The notes beneath the pieces are model-generated. The model ran no database searches. It worked only from the letters and a program-made list of their open reading frames with translations, and was not told the origin of the DNA. From a virus: 48,833 nt of DNA. A program made the position numbers and the translations under genes. Shown piece by piece: positions 40,877 to 47,796 of the stretch. Numbering within the stretch: the stretch's first letter is position 1; every line of letters begins with the position of its first letter. The stretch spans positions 1-48,833 of IMG/VR virus record IMGVR_UViG_3300047471_000852. One strand, 5' to 3'.

Positions 40877-41073
40877 GCCAGCTCCTTCTTTACCTTGTGC
40901 GATGGTGGTGAGAGTGATTCGTCGATCGCGTCGATCGCGCCTTGGTGATACCACTTCAAGACGAACAGCGTCAGGACCTTGACGACGTACTCCTGCTCGG
41001 AGACTTGCCGACCGAGGATATCTGACAGGACCCCGGCGACTTCTTTGGTGACGGCGTCGATAGGACTGATCAT
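40873..41073 (-). CDS. Small hypothetical protein
   Basis: The 66 residues (MISPIDAVTKEVAGVLSDIL...) are helical with a hydrophobic VVKVLTLFVLKWYHQGAIDA segment. Four-base ATGA overlaps occur on both sides, placing it in the nuclease-region operon. No family is recognised. Confidence 0.62.
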   Translation of the reverse strand: MISPIDAVTKEVAGVLSDILGRQVSEQEYVVKVLTLFVLKWYHQGAIDAIDESLSPPSHKVKKELA

Positions 41074-41570
41074 GCCTGCGCCCCCAATCGGATGCGCGTG
41101 ACGGCCGACGTCTCGACGCCCGGCGGGACGTCCTCACCGGCCAGCAGCCGCTGCTTGACGAGGTCGACCATCGTCGACGGCCAGAGCTGGAGCTTCGGCG
41201 CGAGATCGGGGTCGGCCAGGCACCACTCCCTGAACGCCGCCCTGTCGACGACCTTCGCGCTCGGCTCGAGGTAGACGGACACAGGGCGCCCGTCGACGCG
41301 GATGTTGTCGACGCCCTCGTCCTCGAACTGCTTCGTCATCAGCTGGCTGACGGCCGTCAGCTCGACCTGCAGGTCGTAGAGCGTCGCCGCGATGGCGTCC
41401 TTCTGCTTGCGGATGCGCATGTACTCGCGCGCCAAGGCGCTCGCCGTCCGCTCGACGGCGACCTTCGCCTTCGCCGCGTTGACCTTCTCTTGGTAGTCGG
41501 GCTCCTCGCCCAAGTCGCGCGGCAGGGTCAGGCCGGCGTACTTGCCCTTGACGATCGTCTGCGTCTCCAT
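41070..41570 (-). CDS. Coiled-coil hypothetical protein (phage early family)
   Basis: The 166 residues begin METQTIVKGKYAGLTLPRDL; the ATG at 41570 has GGAG six bases upstream and lies one base after the preceding stop, so it is preferred over 41582. A long helical part (KVAVERTASALAREYMRIRK) precedes IRVDGRPVSVYLEPSAKVV, the core of a common early phage family whose members often flank annealing or nuclease genes. No enzymatic motif is visible. Confidence 0.65.
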   Translation of the reverse strand: METQTIVKGKYAGLTLPRDLGEEPDYQEKVNAAKAKVAVERTASALAREYMRIRKQKDAIAATLYDLQVELTAVSQLMTKQFEDEGVDNIRVDGRPVSVYLEPSAKVVDRAAFREWCLADPDLAPKLQLWPSTMVDLVKQRLLAGEDVPPGVETSAVTRIRLGAQA

Positions 41571-41571
41571 C

Positions 41572-41964
41572 TCACACTCCATGTGCCTTGCGCACTTCGT
41601 TGACCAACCATTGCATGTCGAAGCCCGAGCAGAACGCCTCGGGTTCGATGTTCCGGCCGCTGCCGTTCTGCCCGATGACGCTCTGCGGCTGGACGATGAG
41701 CGTCCGCTTGACGTCCTTCCACTGGTGCCAGATGACGTAGCGGCAGTGGCTGACGGCGCCCAGCCGCGCGCACATCAATTCCTGGATGCCGGGGCTCTCG
41801 AACCGCGGCGTGGCGTGCTTGAACTCCCACCGCGTGCTGATGCCGTTGTAGACGACCTCGCGGTCCGGCGCGCCGTTCGTCGCGTACTGCAGGACCACGG
41901 CGCCCGGCAGCTGGCGCTTCAGCTCCTTCGTGAACTGCTGCTTCAGCTGGGCTTCGATCTTCAT
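41572..41964 (-). CDS. PD-(D/E)xK nuclease, VRR-NUC/resolvase-like
   Basis: The 130 residues carry QYATNGAPDREVVYNGISTR followed by WEFKHA, giving the D and E-x-K catalytic set of a restriction-endonuclease-like fold (PDrE...wEFK). This spacing is as in VRR-NUC and phage Holliday-junction-resolvase-type enzymes. The N-terminal helix (MKIEAQLKQQFTKELKRQLP) and the C-terminal QELMCARLGAVSHCRYVIWH strand agree. It overlaps the next upstream gene by four bases. Role: DNA processing in replication or packaging. Confidence 0.8.
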   Translation of the reverse strand: MKIEAQLKQQFTKELKRQLPGAVVLQYATNGAPDREVVYNGISTRWEFKHATPRFESPGIQELMCARLGAVSHCRYVIWHQWKDVKRTLIVQPQSVIGQNGSGRNIEPEAFCSGFDMQWLVNEVRKAHGV

Positions 41965-42110
41965 ACGCCCAGCATCCGACAGACGAACCGCGCCAGCCGC
42001 GACGTGTGCCTGTAGACCACGCGCCTGACGATGCGCTGCGGCACGCGACCGCGCTCGACGGCGTGGAGGTCGCCGAGCAGGCGGGCGGCGCGGTAGAGGG
42101 TGGACCTCAT
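41961..42110 (-). CDS. 49-residue basic protein
   Basis: MRSTLYRAARLLGDLHAVER is followed by a very basic half (RIVRRVVYRHTSRLARFVCR). The RAARLLGDxxAVxRG start followed by RRxxRR repeats is a small phage/prophage family seen often, function unknown. The ATG at 42110 overlaps the upstream TGA and has GGGGA 6 bases before it. Confidence 0.68.
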   Translation of the reverse strand: MRSTLYRAARLLGDLHAVERGRVPQRIVRRVVYRHTSRLARFVCRMLGV

Positions 42111-42535
42111 GGCCATTCCCCATCCGCGATCATCCGCGTGCGGTGCTCGTTGACGATCTTGACGGCGTGCTCTTTGTCGGTCGCCCAGACGGTGGCCGTG
42201 AGCAGGTCTGGGCCCTTCCCGGCACGCGCGGTCGAACGTGGCCAGATGCGCGGTTCTTCCAACGCGCACTCCAACTCATACCAATCGATATTGACGGCGA
42301 CAGCCTTCTCGGTCGTGCCGTCGCGCAGCATCCAGACGTCGAAGAGGGAACGGCCAGCGTTGAGGTCTGCGATGGCCGGGTCGAGCGGCCACTCGGCCAC
42401 TGTCGCTTGATAGATGTTGCTGTCTTCATCTTTGTTGATCAACGCGGCGATGCGCTCGGCGTGCTCCTTGGTGGAGAAGACGCCGACGACGCGGTAGTCG
42501 GAGTATTCGCCGCGCTCAATGATCCAGATGCTCAT
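42107..42535 (-). CDS. Hypothetical early protein
   Basis: The 142 residues start MSIWIIERGEYSDYRVVGVF with STKEHAERIAALIN, the typical start of a small phage family (expecting YSDYxVxGVF...), repeated as a second, weaker copy at the C-terminus (LLTATVWATDKEHAVKIVNE). Two related alpha/beta halves may have arisen by duplication. The ATG overlaps the upstream stop. No function is recognised. Confidence 0.68.
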   Translation of the reverse strand: MSIWIIERGEYSDYRVVGVFSTKEHAERIAALINKDEDSNIYQATVAEWPLDPAIADLNAGRSLFDVWMLRDGTTEKAVAVNIDWYELECALEEPRIWPRSTARAGKGPDLLTATVWATDKEHAVKIVNEHRTRMIADGEWP

Positions 42536-42816
42536 CGCCACACCCGGTGCTTCTCGTGCACGGACTCAAGGCCATCGTACTCGTCGATGTCCCACTCGAC
42601 GTCGTCCGGGACCTCGATGACCGCAAGCTCGGCGTACCTACCGTTTGCCTTGTCACCCAGCTCTTCGACGGCCTGCACGACGGCCGGGTGGCTCCGATAT
42701 CCATTCTCGCGGGCCTCGCTCCAGTCATACGCAGGGCCGCCCAACTCCGCGATCCTGTTCAGCGCCTGCTCGCTGAGGCCAAATCCGCCGAAGCAGCCGT
42801 TGATGACGACTTTCAT
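42532..42816 (-). CDS. Conserved phage hypothetical protein (GCFGGFGLS family)
   Basis: The 94 residues begin MKVVINGCFGGFGLSEQALN, a start I recognise from a widespread phage protein family of unknown function, and continue with RSHPAVVQAVEELGDKANGR and LAVIEVPDDVEWDIDEYDGL, both conserved in it. SD GGAGGGG. The function remains unknown. Confidence 0.75.
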   Translation of the reverse strand: MKVVINGCFGGFGLSEQALNRIAELGGPAYDWSEARENGYRSHPAVVQAVEELGDKANGRYAELAVIEVPDDVEWDIDEYDGLESVHEKHRVWR

Positions 42817-43040
42817 AACCCCTCCAGTGCCTTGTAGTATTCGTCGCAGCAGTGGTCCGAGCAGAACGCATACTTCCCGTTGCCGGCCCAGATGGGCTGC
42901 GGCGCCGGTTCGCCGCAAGTGGCGCAGTCGACGCTGACGGCGTTGTGCCGGCGCCAGGCTTCGGCGATGACGCTGCGGGCGTACGACTGGTCGCGTCGGT
43001 CGCGGTTCGCCTTGCTGCCGGAGAACAGTTTGCGGTTCAT
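42813..43040 (-). CDS. Small zinc-binding protein
   Basis: The 75 residues begin with a basic stretch (MNRKLFSGSKANRDRRDQSY) and end with DCATCGEPAPQP plus YAFCSDHCCDEYY, a TRASH/zinc-knuckle-like metal site. SD GAGGG and ATGA overlaps at both ends. No function is recognised. Confidence 0.66.
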   Translation of the reverse strand: MNRKLFSGSKANRDRRDQSYARSVIAEAWRRHNAVSVDCATCGEPAPQPIWAGNGKYAFCSDHCCDEYYKALEGL

Positions 43041-43324
43041 GACACCCTCACTGCACGCTTCTGAACCTCGTGGTACTGGATGACGTTCATCCCGGAGTAG
43101 CACCCGGCCCCGATGCCGGCCAATTCCCACTTCTCGCCGGTCCAGGTCATCCACTGCTTGCCGAAAGACTCGGCGAGCGTACCGTCTTCACGGGTCCAGC
43201 GGACCCAATCGATGTGGTGTGTTTGGTTGGCGATGTAGTAGGTGGGAGCGTCGGCGAGGGGAACCCAAACTTCAACGCGAGGGAAGCCGCCAGAGAACCG
43301 AACCGCCGTAACGTTGATGGCCAT
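43037..43324 (-). CDS. Hypothetical protein, first gene behind the early promoter
   Basis: The 95 residues (MAINVTAVRFSGGFPRVEVW...) are a compact beta/alpha protein with a Trp-rich strand (QWMTWTGEKWELAGIG). An upstream ATG at 43390 would lie at or before the transcription start predicted from the promoter at 43389-43417, so 43324 is preferred; it has AGAGG nine bases upstream. Confidence 0.65.
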   Translation of the reverse strand: MAINVTAVRFSGGFPRVEVWVPLADAPTYYIANQTHHIDWVRWTREDGTLAESFGKQWMTWTGEKWELAGIGAGCYSGMNVIQYHEVQKRAVRVS

Positions 43325-43388
43325 TTGCTTAGCCTCTTTCCGCCTCGCCGGTCGGGCCTGATTGCCTCGACTGGGAAAGCGTGAGTAC

Positions 43389-43417
43389 ATACTAGCGCGG
43401 GTTTTTAAGAAAGTAAA
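43389..43417 (-). promoter_or_regulatory. Sigma70-like promoter, leftward
   Basis: On the minus strand TTTACT (43412-43417), a 17-base AT-rich spacer and TAGTAT (43389-43394) give four matches out of six to each consensus box. It lies in the only AT-rich gap of the early region, just after the helicase gene. It would drive the run from 43324 to about 37119. Confidence 0.55.
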
Positions 43418-43430
43418 GCTTTATTTCGTC

Positions 43431-43464
43431 CCGCTAACCTTATGAAAAACAAAGCACTTAGCGG
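43431..43464. promoter_or_regulatory. Inverted repeat behind the helicase gene (terminator or operator)
   Basis: CCGCTAA (43431-43437) and TTAGCGG (43458-43464) are perfect 7-bp arms around a 20-base AT-rich loop, starting 7 bases after the helicase stop in the direction of transcription. A further related half-site, TAGCGCGGG, overlaps the promoter -10 (43393-43401). The set could be a terminator or a repressor site. Confidence 0.45.
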
Positions 43465-43470
43465 CCGTCG

Positions 43471-45231
43471 TCACTCCTCCGTCAGGACCTTCACCCACCC
43501 CGCCGTCGTCAGGTCGTTCAGCTGCATTTTTCCTAATCTCGCCAACATTATGTATCTGTCAATCGTAGCCTGCCCTTTTGGGCCGACCGCCGTGAGGTAG
43601 AAGAAGCTCACGGGCCCCGTCTGCCCGGTGCGGTTCACCCTGGCGTCGCCCTGCTTCTTTTTCCACGGAGAGAAGTCGTAGCTGACGTCGAGCACCGTGC
43701 GGCAGGCGGTGAAGTTCAAGCCCATCGCCCCCGTGCCCTGCGTCGCGGCGACGGTGGCCGGACCGACTGGCGCCGTCTTCGGGTGGAGCAGCCGGAGCGC
43801 CACCTCGCGCTCCTGCTTCTTCGTCTGCTCGTCGTCGAACGCCTTCGCGCCGCACGCCGCGCCGACAGGATGCCGGAACGTCCGGCTGACCTCGTTCACG
43901 TAGCGGCGCAGCTCCGGTACGAAGCGGCACCACGTGAGCAGCTTCAGGTTGGGGTTCCGCTTCAGCCACTCGGCCTGCAGCGCGAGCGCGAAGTCGAGCT
44001 TCTCGCGGCCGATCTCGACGACATTACTCGTGCCATCCGTCCATGAGTTTCTTGCAGTAACGACAACGTTCCCACCAGAAACCGAGGCCCCCATAGGTAC
44101 CACGCAATTCTGATTGATAATGGTGCCACCCGAGTTGGCAGAAAATAGCGTGGAGTCTTCGCATGCCTCGTCTCCAATGTTCGCGTCCTCGATCCCGCCG
44201 AGGAAGCCGCTCGTGATCTGCGCCAGCCGGATGACCTTCACGCCGGTTTGGCTCGCCGTGGCGACGCCAGACTTCAGCCAGACGACCATCTCGTCGCGCA
44301 TCTCCTTGTAGACCTTCCACGTCGCCGGCGTCAGCGGCACGTCGAAGCCCACCGGCGGCAGGGCGAAGTCGACGCCGAAGTCTTTCGCCTCGCGGCGCAG
44401 CACGTACGGCGCGAAGCGCTGCTGCAGGTCCGCGATGCCGTCCGGCCGCCAGCCGACGATCGTCGTGGCGAAGCGCTGCTTCGGCGTCGGGTTGTAGAGG
44501 CTCACCGGCTGCTGCAGGGCGTAGCGCCCCTTGAAGTGCGTCTGCGTCTTGCACGCGAGGATGGACGGGTGGAGCAGGTTGCCTTGCGCGAACAGGTCCA
44601 TCGGACTCTCGGCCACCGGCGTCCCGTTCATCTCCAGCACGCGCCCGCAGCGCGGGACGCCTGGCACCGGGCGGCCGTTCTTGTTCTGCTGCCACCGCAG
44701 CAGCATGCAGGCCTCGGTCTGGGCCGAGCCCGCGGTCCGCACGGCCGACGACTCGTCGAGCACGAGCATCGTCCTCGGGCCGCAGTATGGCAGCAGCGTC
44801 GCGAGGTTCTTCTTGCTGCGGATGAATTCGTAGTTCGAGATGACCCAGCGCAGCTCCTTGGCCTCCTTCCGGCCATGACGCCAGTGCTGGAGCTTCGCGT
44901 GGTACTCGGTGACGAGGTTCTGCTTGTCCTCGAACACCTGCTCGTGCAGCTGCCCGAGGTCGGTGTCGTACCAGACCTTCGTGCGGATCGAGGCCGGCGT
45001 GATGACGATGACGCGGTCGATGACGTCGGCGTCGTGGAGGAACTGGGCCGCGATGATGGCCTGGGCGGTCTTCATCCCGCCCATGTCGTCACAGAGGAAG
45101 AAGTACGGATTGGCGACGATGGCGCGCACGCCGACCTTCACGTGCTCCGGCGGCGGACTCCAGAAGCCACCAGCCTCCGACTCGTCGGGTACCCAGACCT
45201 TGCGGCAACGAGAGAAGTCAAGGTCGGTCAT
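43471..45231 (-). CDS. SF2/SNF2-like DNA helicase with an AT-rich insertion
   Basis: The 586 residues contain motif I CDDMGGMKTAQA (47-58), where the usual GxGKT reads G-G-M-K-T; motif II MLVLDESSA (155-163, a DExx box); motif III region EMNGTPVAESPMDL; and motif VI QGDARVNRTGQTG near residues 535-547, as in SNF2-type helicases. RecA-like lobe two begins near residue 410 (GREKLDFALALQAEWL). Residues 356-403 between the lobes are Ser/Asn/Gly-rich, AT-rich at DNA level and overlap a second coding frame (44024-44164). A role in DNA replication or recombination is likely. The Met in motif I may affect ATP use. Confidence 0.85.
   Translation of the reverse strand: MTDLDFSRCRKVWVPDESEAGGFWSPPPEHVKVGVRAIVANPYFFLCDDMGGMKTAQAIIAAQFLHDADVIDRVIVITPASIRTKVWYDTDLGQLHEQVFEDKQNLVTEYHAKLQHWRHGRKEAKELRWVISNYEFIRSKKNLATLLPYCGPRTMLVLDESSAVRTAGSAQTEACMLLRWQQNKNGRPVPGVPRCGRVLEMNGTPVAESPMDLFAQGNLLHPSILACKTQTHFKGRYALQQPVSLYNPTPKQRFATTIVGWRPDGIADLQQRFAPYVLRREAKDFGVDFALPPVGFDVPLTPATWKVYKEMRDEMVVWLKSGVATASQTGVKVIRLAQITSGFLGGIEDANIGDEACEDSTLFSANSGGTIINQNCVVPMGASVSGGNVVVTARNSWTDGTSNVVEIGREKLDFALALQAEWLKRNPNLKLLTWCRFVPELRRYVNEVSRTFRHPVGAACGAKAFDDEQTKKQEREVALRLLHPKTAPVGPATVAATQGTGAMGLNFTACRTVLDVSYDFSPWKKKQGDARVNRTGQTGPVSFFYLTAVGPKGQATIDRYIMLARLGKMQLNDLTTAGWVKVLTEE
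44024..44164 (-). CDS. 46-residue zinc-finger-like ORF nested in the helicase gene
   Basis: In another frame of the same strand, an ATG with SD GGAG at 7 bases begins MRRLHAIFCQLGWHHYQS, continues through GTYGGLGFWWERCRYCKK, and ends LMDGWHE-stop. The C-x3-W-H-H and C-x2-C set and dense Trp/Tyr content look like a real small zinc-binding protein. The helicase frame over the same bases gives a low-complexity linker. GC content is lower than on either side, which suggests an inserted gene kept open in the host frame. Confidence 0.6.
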   Translation of the reverse strand: MRRLHAIFCQLGWHHYQSELRGTYGGLGFWWERCRYCKKLMDGWHE

Positions 45232-45503
45232 TCTTCAATCTCGTTCACCAAGCTGCCTTTGGCCCTGTCGTCCGTCACCTCGTAGATCGCCACGTGCGTG
45301 CCGACCTCCCAGACTCGCTTGCAATCAGGGCAACGGAAGAAGTAGAAGAAATCACCGTCGAAGTGGCCTCCTCCGCCGCAGGCGCAGTGCACCTCGCAGC
45401 AAACGTCCGTGCCCTTCCACTGGATCCAGATGTGCGGCTTGCCCTTGAACATCGGCGACTCGACGTCGAGGTGAGACGGCGGGTGCTTGAACGAGTCGGT
45501 CAT
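45228..45503 (-). CDS. Small zinc-ribbon protein
   Basis: The 91 residues begin MTDSFKHPPSHLDVESPMFK and include IWIQWKGTDVCCEVHCACGG and FFRCPDCKRVWEVG, a zinc-ribbon site typical of a common phage protein ('WxQWKGTDxCxDxxC'-like pattern). SD AAAGGA. The stop overlaps the helicase ATG, so it is the gene directly ahead of the helicase. Confidence 0.68.
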   Translation of the reverse strand: MTDSFKHPPSHLDVESPMFKGKPHIWIQWKGTDVCCEVHCACGGGGHFDGDFFYFFRCPDCKRVWEVGTHVAIYEVTDDRAKGSLVNEIEE

Positions 45504-45646
45504 ACGTAACGTCCTTTGCCCTTCACCTTCAACTCTGCCCTCCGCCTCGCGCACCGCGCGCACCGCGACCGCGTCGCCGCCCTAGAGCAGCAGCTGCACA
45601 GGCCCAGCGCCCGGTGCCGGTCGCGGTAGGTTTGGCTTTTAGACAT
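45500..45646 (-). CDS. 48-residue Cys/Arg-rich protein
   Basis: MSKSQTYRDRHRALGLCSCC followed by SRAATRSRCARCARRRAELK is the short form of a ubiquitous small motif family (xYRxRxALGLCxxCxRPAxxGxxRCxxC). It begins inside the upstream gene and ends with ATGA at 45500-45503. Two CxxC-type pairs could hold zinc. It fills the otherwise empty space between its neighbours. Confidence 0.68.
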   Translation of the reverse strand: MSKSQTYRDRHRALGLCSCCSRAATRSRCARCARRRAELKVKGKGRYV

Positions 45647-45896
45647 TCATCGCCTTTTCCTCATGATACCCTTCCATCAGCGCCTCCAGGACCTCGGTCG
45701 GTGTCAGCTTTTCGTAGGCAAAGATGACGGCCCGGGTGACCGGGTGCAGCGGGTACAGGTTGTAGCGGTGCTTGACGTATGGCAGTCGTTCTGGGTTTAG
45801 TCGTTTATCCATTTCAGCAAGATCGTAGTGCCGCTGACCATCTTGCAGCACGACGCGTCGTCCGTCCACCGGCCCGCCGACGCAGAGGACGTTCAT
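45639..45896 (-). CDS. Conserved small phage protein (CVGGPVDGRRV type)
   Basis: The 85 residues begin MNVLCVGGPVDGRRVVLQDG, a start I recognise from a widespread family of small actinobacterial and proteobacterial phage proteins of unknown function, and end with a helical LTPTEVLEALMEGYHEEK. SD GGAGGG. Confidence 0.7.
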   Translation of the reverse strand: MNVLCVGGPVDGRRVVLQDGQRHYDLAEMDKRLNPERLPYVKHRYNLYPLHPVTRAVIFAYEKLTPTEVLEALMEGYHEEKAMNV

Positions 45897-46318
45897 ATAG
45901 AGCCCTCCGTCGCCGCCTTCAGACGGCGCTCGAACTCTTCTTTCGACACCGATACGCCGTTGATGGTGCATCGGCGGATCCCCTGAATGTATTGCGGCGT
46001 GTCATCTGCCGTATAACCAGGCTTGACCCTCTCACCGCATAACTTGCATTCGAGGTGTGTCAGCTCGATGCGTTCCCCGTCCTCGAAGTATTCCCAGCCG
46101 TCGTGCATGGTCCTAAGCGTAATGACCGAGTAGCTGCCGCCCGCCTTATACGACGTCGCGTTGGCATAGGAATTACTACCGGTCACGATCCACCAGCGGT
46201 GCTCGTGTCCCTGAGCGTCTACGTAGTGCCATCCAACATCGGGACGGTGGAGGCTCGTCACCTCGATAAGCTCCGACTGCACCTCATAGATGTCGTCACC
46301 GAGCTTATACGTAGACAT
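45893..46318 (-). CDS. Hypothetical protein with CxxC
   Basis: The 141 residues (MSTYKLGDDIYEVQSELIEV...) form a beta-rich N-half with WHYVDAQGHEHRWWIV, a LECKLCGERVKPG zinc-like pair, and a C-terminal helix (SVSKEEFERRLKAATE). The GNxYxV-type middle and the VxGxxVSKEEF ending recur in phage early proteins. The gene overlaps the cold-shock gene by 14 bases. Confidence 0.65.
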   Translation of the reverse strand: MSTYKLGDDIYEVQSELIEVTSLHRPDVGWHYVDAQGHEHRWWIVTGSNSYANATSYKAGGSYSVITLRTMHDGWEYFEDGERIELTHLECKLCGERVKPGYTADDTPQYIQGIRRCTINGVSVSKEEFERRLKAATEGSI

Positions 46319-46499
46319 CCTCGGCCCTCGGCCCTTTCTGCCCTTCGGCGTCCTCGAAGGTCACTTCTTGGCCTTCGCCTAAGTCTTCAAACTCAGCATT
46401 CTTGACGGCGCTCTTGTGGAAGAAATAGTCGACGTTGTCGTCGCCGCGAATGAACCCGCACTTCTTGTCCTTGATGAGCTTCTTGATCGTTCCGGTCAT
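46305..46499 (-). CDS. Cold-shock domain protein
   Basis: The 64 residues (MTGTIKKLIKDKKCGFIRGD...) match a single CspA-type OB domain: RNP1-like KKCGFIRGD and RNP2-like VDYFFHKSAV, then FEDLGEGQEVTFEDAEGQKG, and a final RAEDVYV. Phages sometimes carry such genes, which bind RNA or ssDNA. SD AAAGGG. The frame stays open upstream to 46733 but that extension is Arg-rich and overlaps another ORF. Confidence 0.85.
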   Translation of the reverse strand: MTGTIKKLIKDKKCGFIRGDDNVDYFFHKSAVKNAEFEDLGEGQEVTFEDAEGQKGPRAEDVYV

Positions 46500-46672
46500 G
46501 GTTTTGCCCTTTCGCGCAGCACGCGCCGTTGTCCCGCCGAGTACTTCTCTTCCGAGGGTTTGTGGTCCCTGTACTTGTTCTGACGTGGCCTGGCGCCGTT
46601 CGTCTTGCCGCCCTTCGACGGGATGACGCACGGGATTTGTGAGATGCCGCCGGACCCTTGCTGGGTGCTCAT
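46496..46672 (-). CDS. 58-residue hypothetical protein
   Basis: The ORF MSTQQGSGGISQIPCVIPSK... has an excellent SD (GGAGG, 5 bases) and an ATGA overlap with the cold-shock start. It is basic and polar (GARPRQNKYRDHKPSEEKYS). It competes with an N-terminal extension of the cold-shock frame (start 46733, itself in ATGA overlap with the upstream gene); only one is likely translated over most of this stretch. I favour this ORF. Confidence 0.5.
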   Translation of the reverse strand: MSTQQGSGGISQIPCVIPSKGGKTNGARPRQNKYRDHKPSEEKYSAGQRRVLRERAKP

Positions 46673-46729
46673 CGTGTTCCTCCTTCAGCCAATACTTGCG
46701 ATAGTCTGCCGCCGAGACGAGGCACTTGG

Positions 46730-47032
46730 TCATTTCGCCTTCCATGCCACGCAGCCAAAATCAGTGGACACCCAAAGCTGAAGATGATCGCAGGCTCCGC
46801 GATCGTCATGTGCTTCCGCCCTCCTGAGATACTGGCACGTCTCGCAGCGCGGCACCTCCATGTAGGCGGTGTCGGGCTTCATCGGGCAGTGCTTGGCGAT
46901 GATTTCGATATATGCCTTTGGCACAACTGGGACACTTGGATACCGGAGCTGATTGCCGCCTTGGATGACACTATCCTGCACGAGCTTGTTGATCTCTAAT
47001 GCCGCGTCTTGAATCCAGTCGCTGACGAGCAT
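46730..47032 (-). CDS. Small Cys-motif phage protein
   Basis: The 100 residues contain PRCETCQYLRRAE and a final CDHLQLWVSTDFGCVAW, the typical C-x2-C...C-x10-DFGCxxW set of a widespread phage protein family with a probable zinc site. SD GGAGG. The helical N-half (WIQDAALEINKLVQDSV) is shared by many members. No function is known. Confidence 0.72.
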   Translation of the reverse strand: MLVSDWIQDAALEINKLVQDSVIQGGNQLRYPSVPVVPKAYIEIIAKHCPMKPDTAYMEVPRCETCQYLRRAEAHDDRGACDHLQLWVSTDFGCVAWKAK

Positions 47033-47033
47033 C

Positions 47034-47153
47034 TTATCCTCCCGCCAACAACCGCAGCGAGGCGGCGATCACCTGAATGTAATACCCGACCACCGTCAGC
47101 TGGACGAGAATGCCGAGGAGCAGAAGATTGAGTAGAAAGCTGCTGAGTTTCAT
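47034..47153 (-). CDS. 39-residue membrane peptide
   Basis: MKLSSFLLNLLLLGILVQLT continues with VVGYYIQVIAASLRLL, one long membrane helix. SD GAGG, and the ATG overlaps the upstream stop. It lies in the early operon, where small membrane peptides often modulate host functions or superinfection. Function unknown. Confidence 0.62.
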   Translation of the reverse strand: MKLSSFLLNLLLLGILVQLTVVGYYIQVIAASLRLLAGG

Positions 47154-47365
47154 GGCTGTGCCTCTTTCACGAGCACCCGCGCCGCCGCCACGACGGCCTG
47201 GATCAGCTCGACCTGCCAGATCCAGCTGTCGCGCTCGACGTCCAGCTCCGCGACGGCACGGCGGAGCGTCTCGAACGCCTCGCCGTTGACCCTCACCGCG
47301 TTGAGGTCGTCCTTGATTTCCTTCCAGTGCGGATCGAGGTCCGCTTTGACGTCGTTCCAGTTCAT
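47150..47365 (-). CDS. Small helical protein
   Basis: The 71 residues (MNWNDVKADLDPHWKEIKDD...) are almost wholly helical and acidic at the start, with coiled-coil-like AFETLRRAVAELDVERDSWI. ATGA overlaps on both sides. No family is recognised. Confidence 0.64.
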   Translation of the reverse strand: MNWNDVKADLDPHWKEIKDDLNAVRVNGEAFETLRRAVAELDVERDSWIWQVELIQAVVAAARVLVKEAQP

Positions 47366-47514
47366 CGCATCCTCTCCGTGTACTCGTTGACGCCGACCTG
47401 AAGCATGCACGCGAGCACCGTGAACGCGATGGCCCAGTACCCGTGCGCCTCGACGATCCAGACGGCGACGCACAGCACGGCCAGGGCGAAGAGGGAACCG
47501 AGGACCTTGATCAT
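47362..47514 (-). CDS. 50-residue two-span membrane protein
   Basis: MIKVLGSLFALAVLCVAVWI and YWAIAFTVLACMLQVGV give two membrane helices linked by VEAHG. ATGA overlaps at both ends. With the peptide at 47034-47153 it makes a pair of very small early membrane proteins. Function unknown. Confidence 0.64.
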   Translation of the reverse strand: MIKVLGSLFALAVLCVAVWIVEAHGYWAIAFTVLACMLQVGVNEYTERMR

Positions 47515-47774
47515 TCGCGGAAATCACCCTGTCCTAGTATGGTGTCTTGCAGTAGCTGGGGGATATGCTGAAAGACACTCTCAGGACGCTCCCAGTGCTG
47601 CTCGGCCCACAACACGATCTCGATGAACCACGCACGGAACCATGCCATGTGTTCAAGTTCCGCTAGAGCGAAGTAGTCCATGAGATGAAACAACTCTCCA
47701 TGAGAGTTACTGTTGAAGATCCGCTCACCGTAGTCCTCGATGTTCAGCTTCTTGAGCGCCTCTCCAAATGTCAT
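47511..47774 (-). CDS. Hypothetical helical protein
   Basis: The 87 residues (MTFGEALKKLNIEDYGERIF...) include a SNSHGELFHLMDYFALAELE and FRAWFIEIVLWAEQHWERPE, an amphipathic, aromatic-rich helical protein of a type seen in other phages. No function is recognised. Confidence 0.66.
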   Translation of the reverse strand: MTFGEALKKLNIEDYGERIFNSNSHGELFHLMDYFALAELEHMAWFRAWFIEIVLWAEQHWERPESVFQHIPQLLQDTILGQGDFRE

Positions 47775-47796
47775 GACCCACTTCCGTTGAAGCTCT

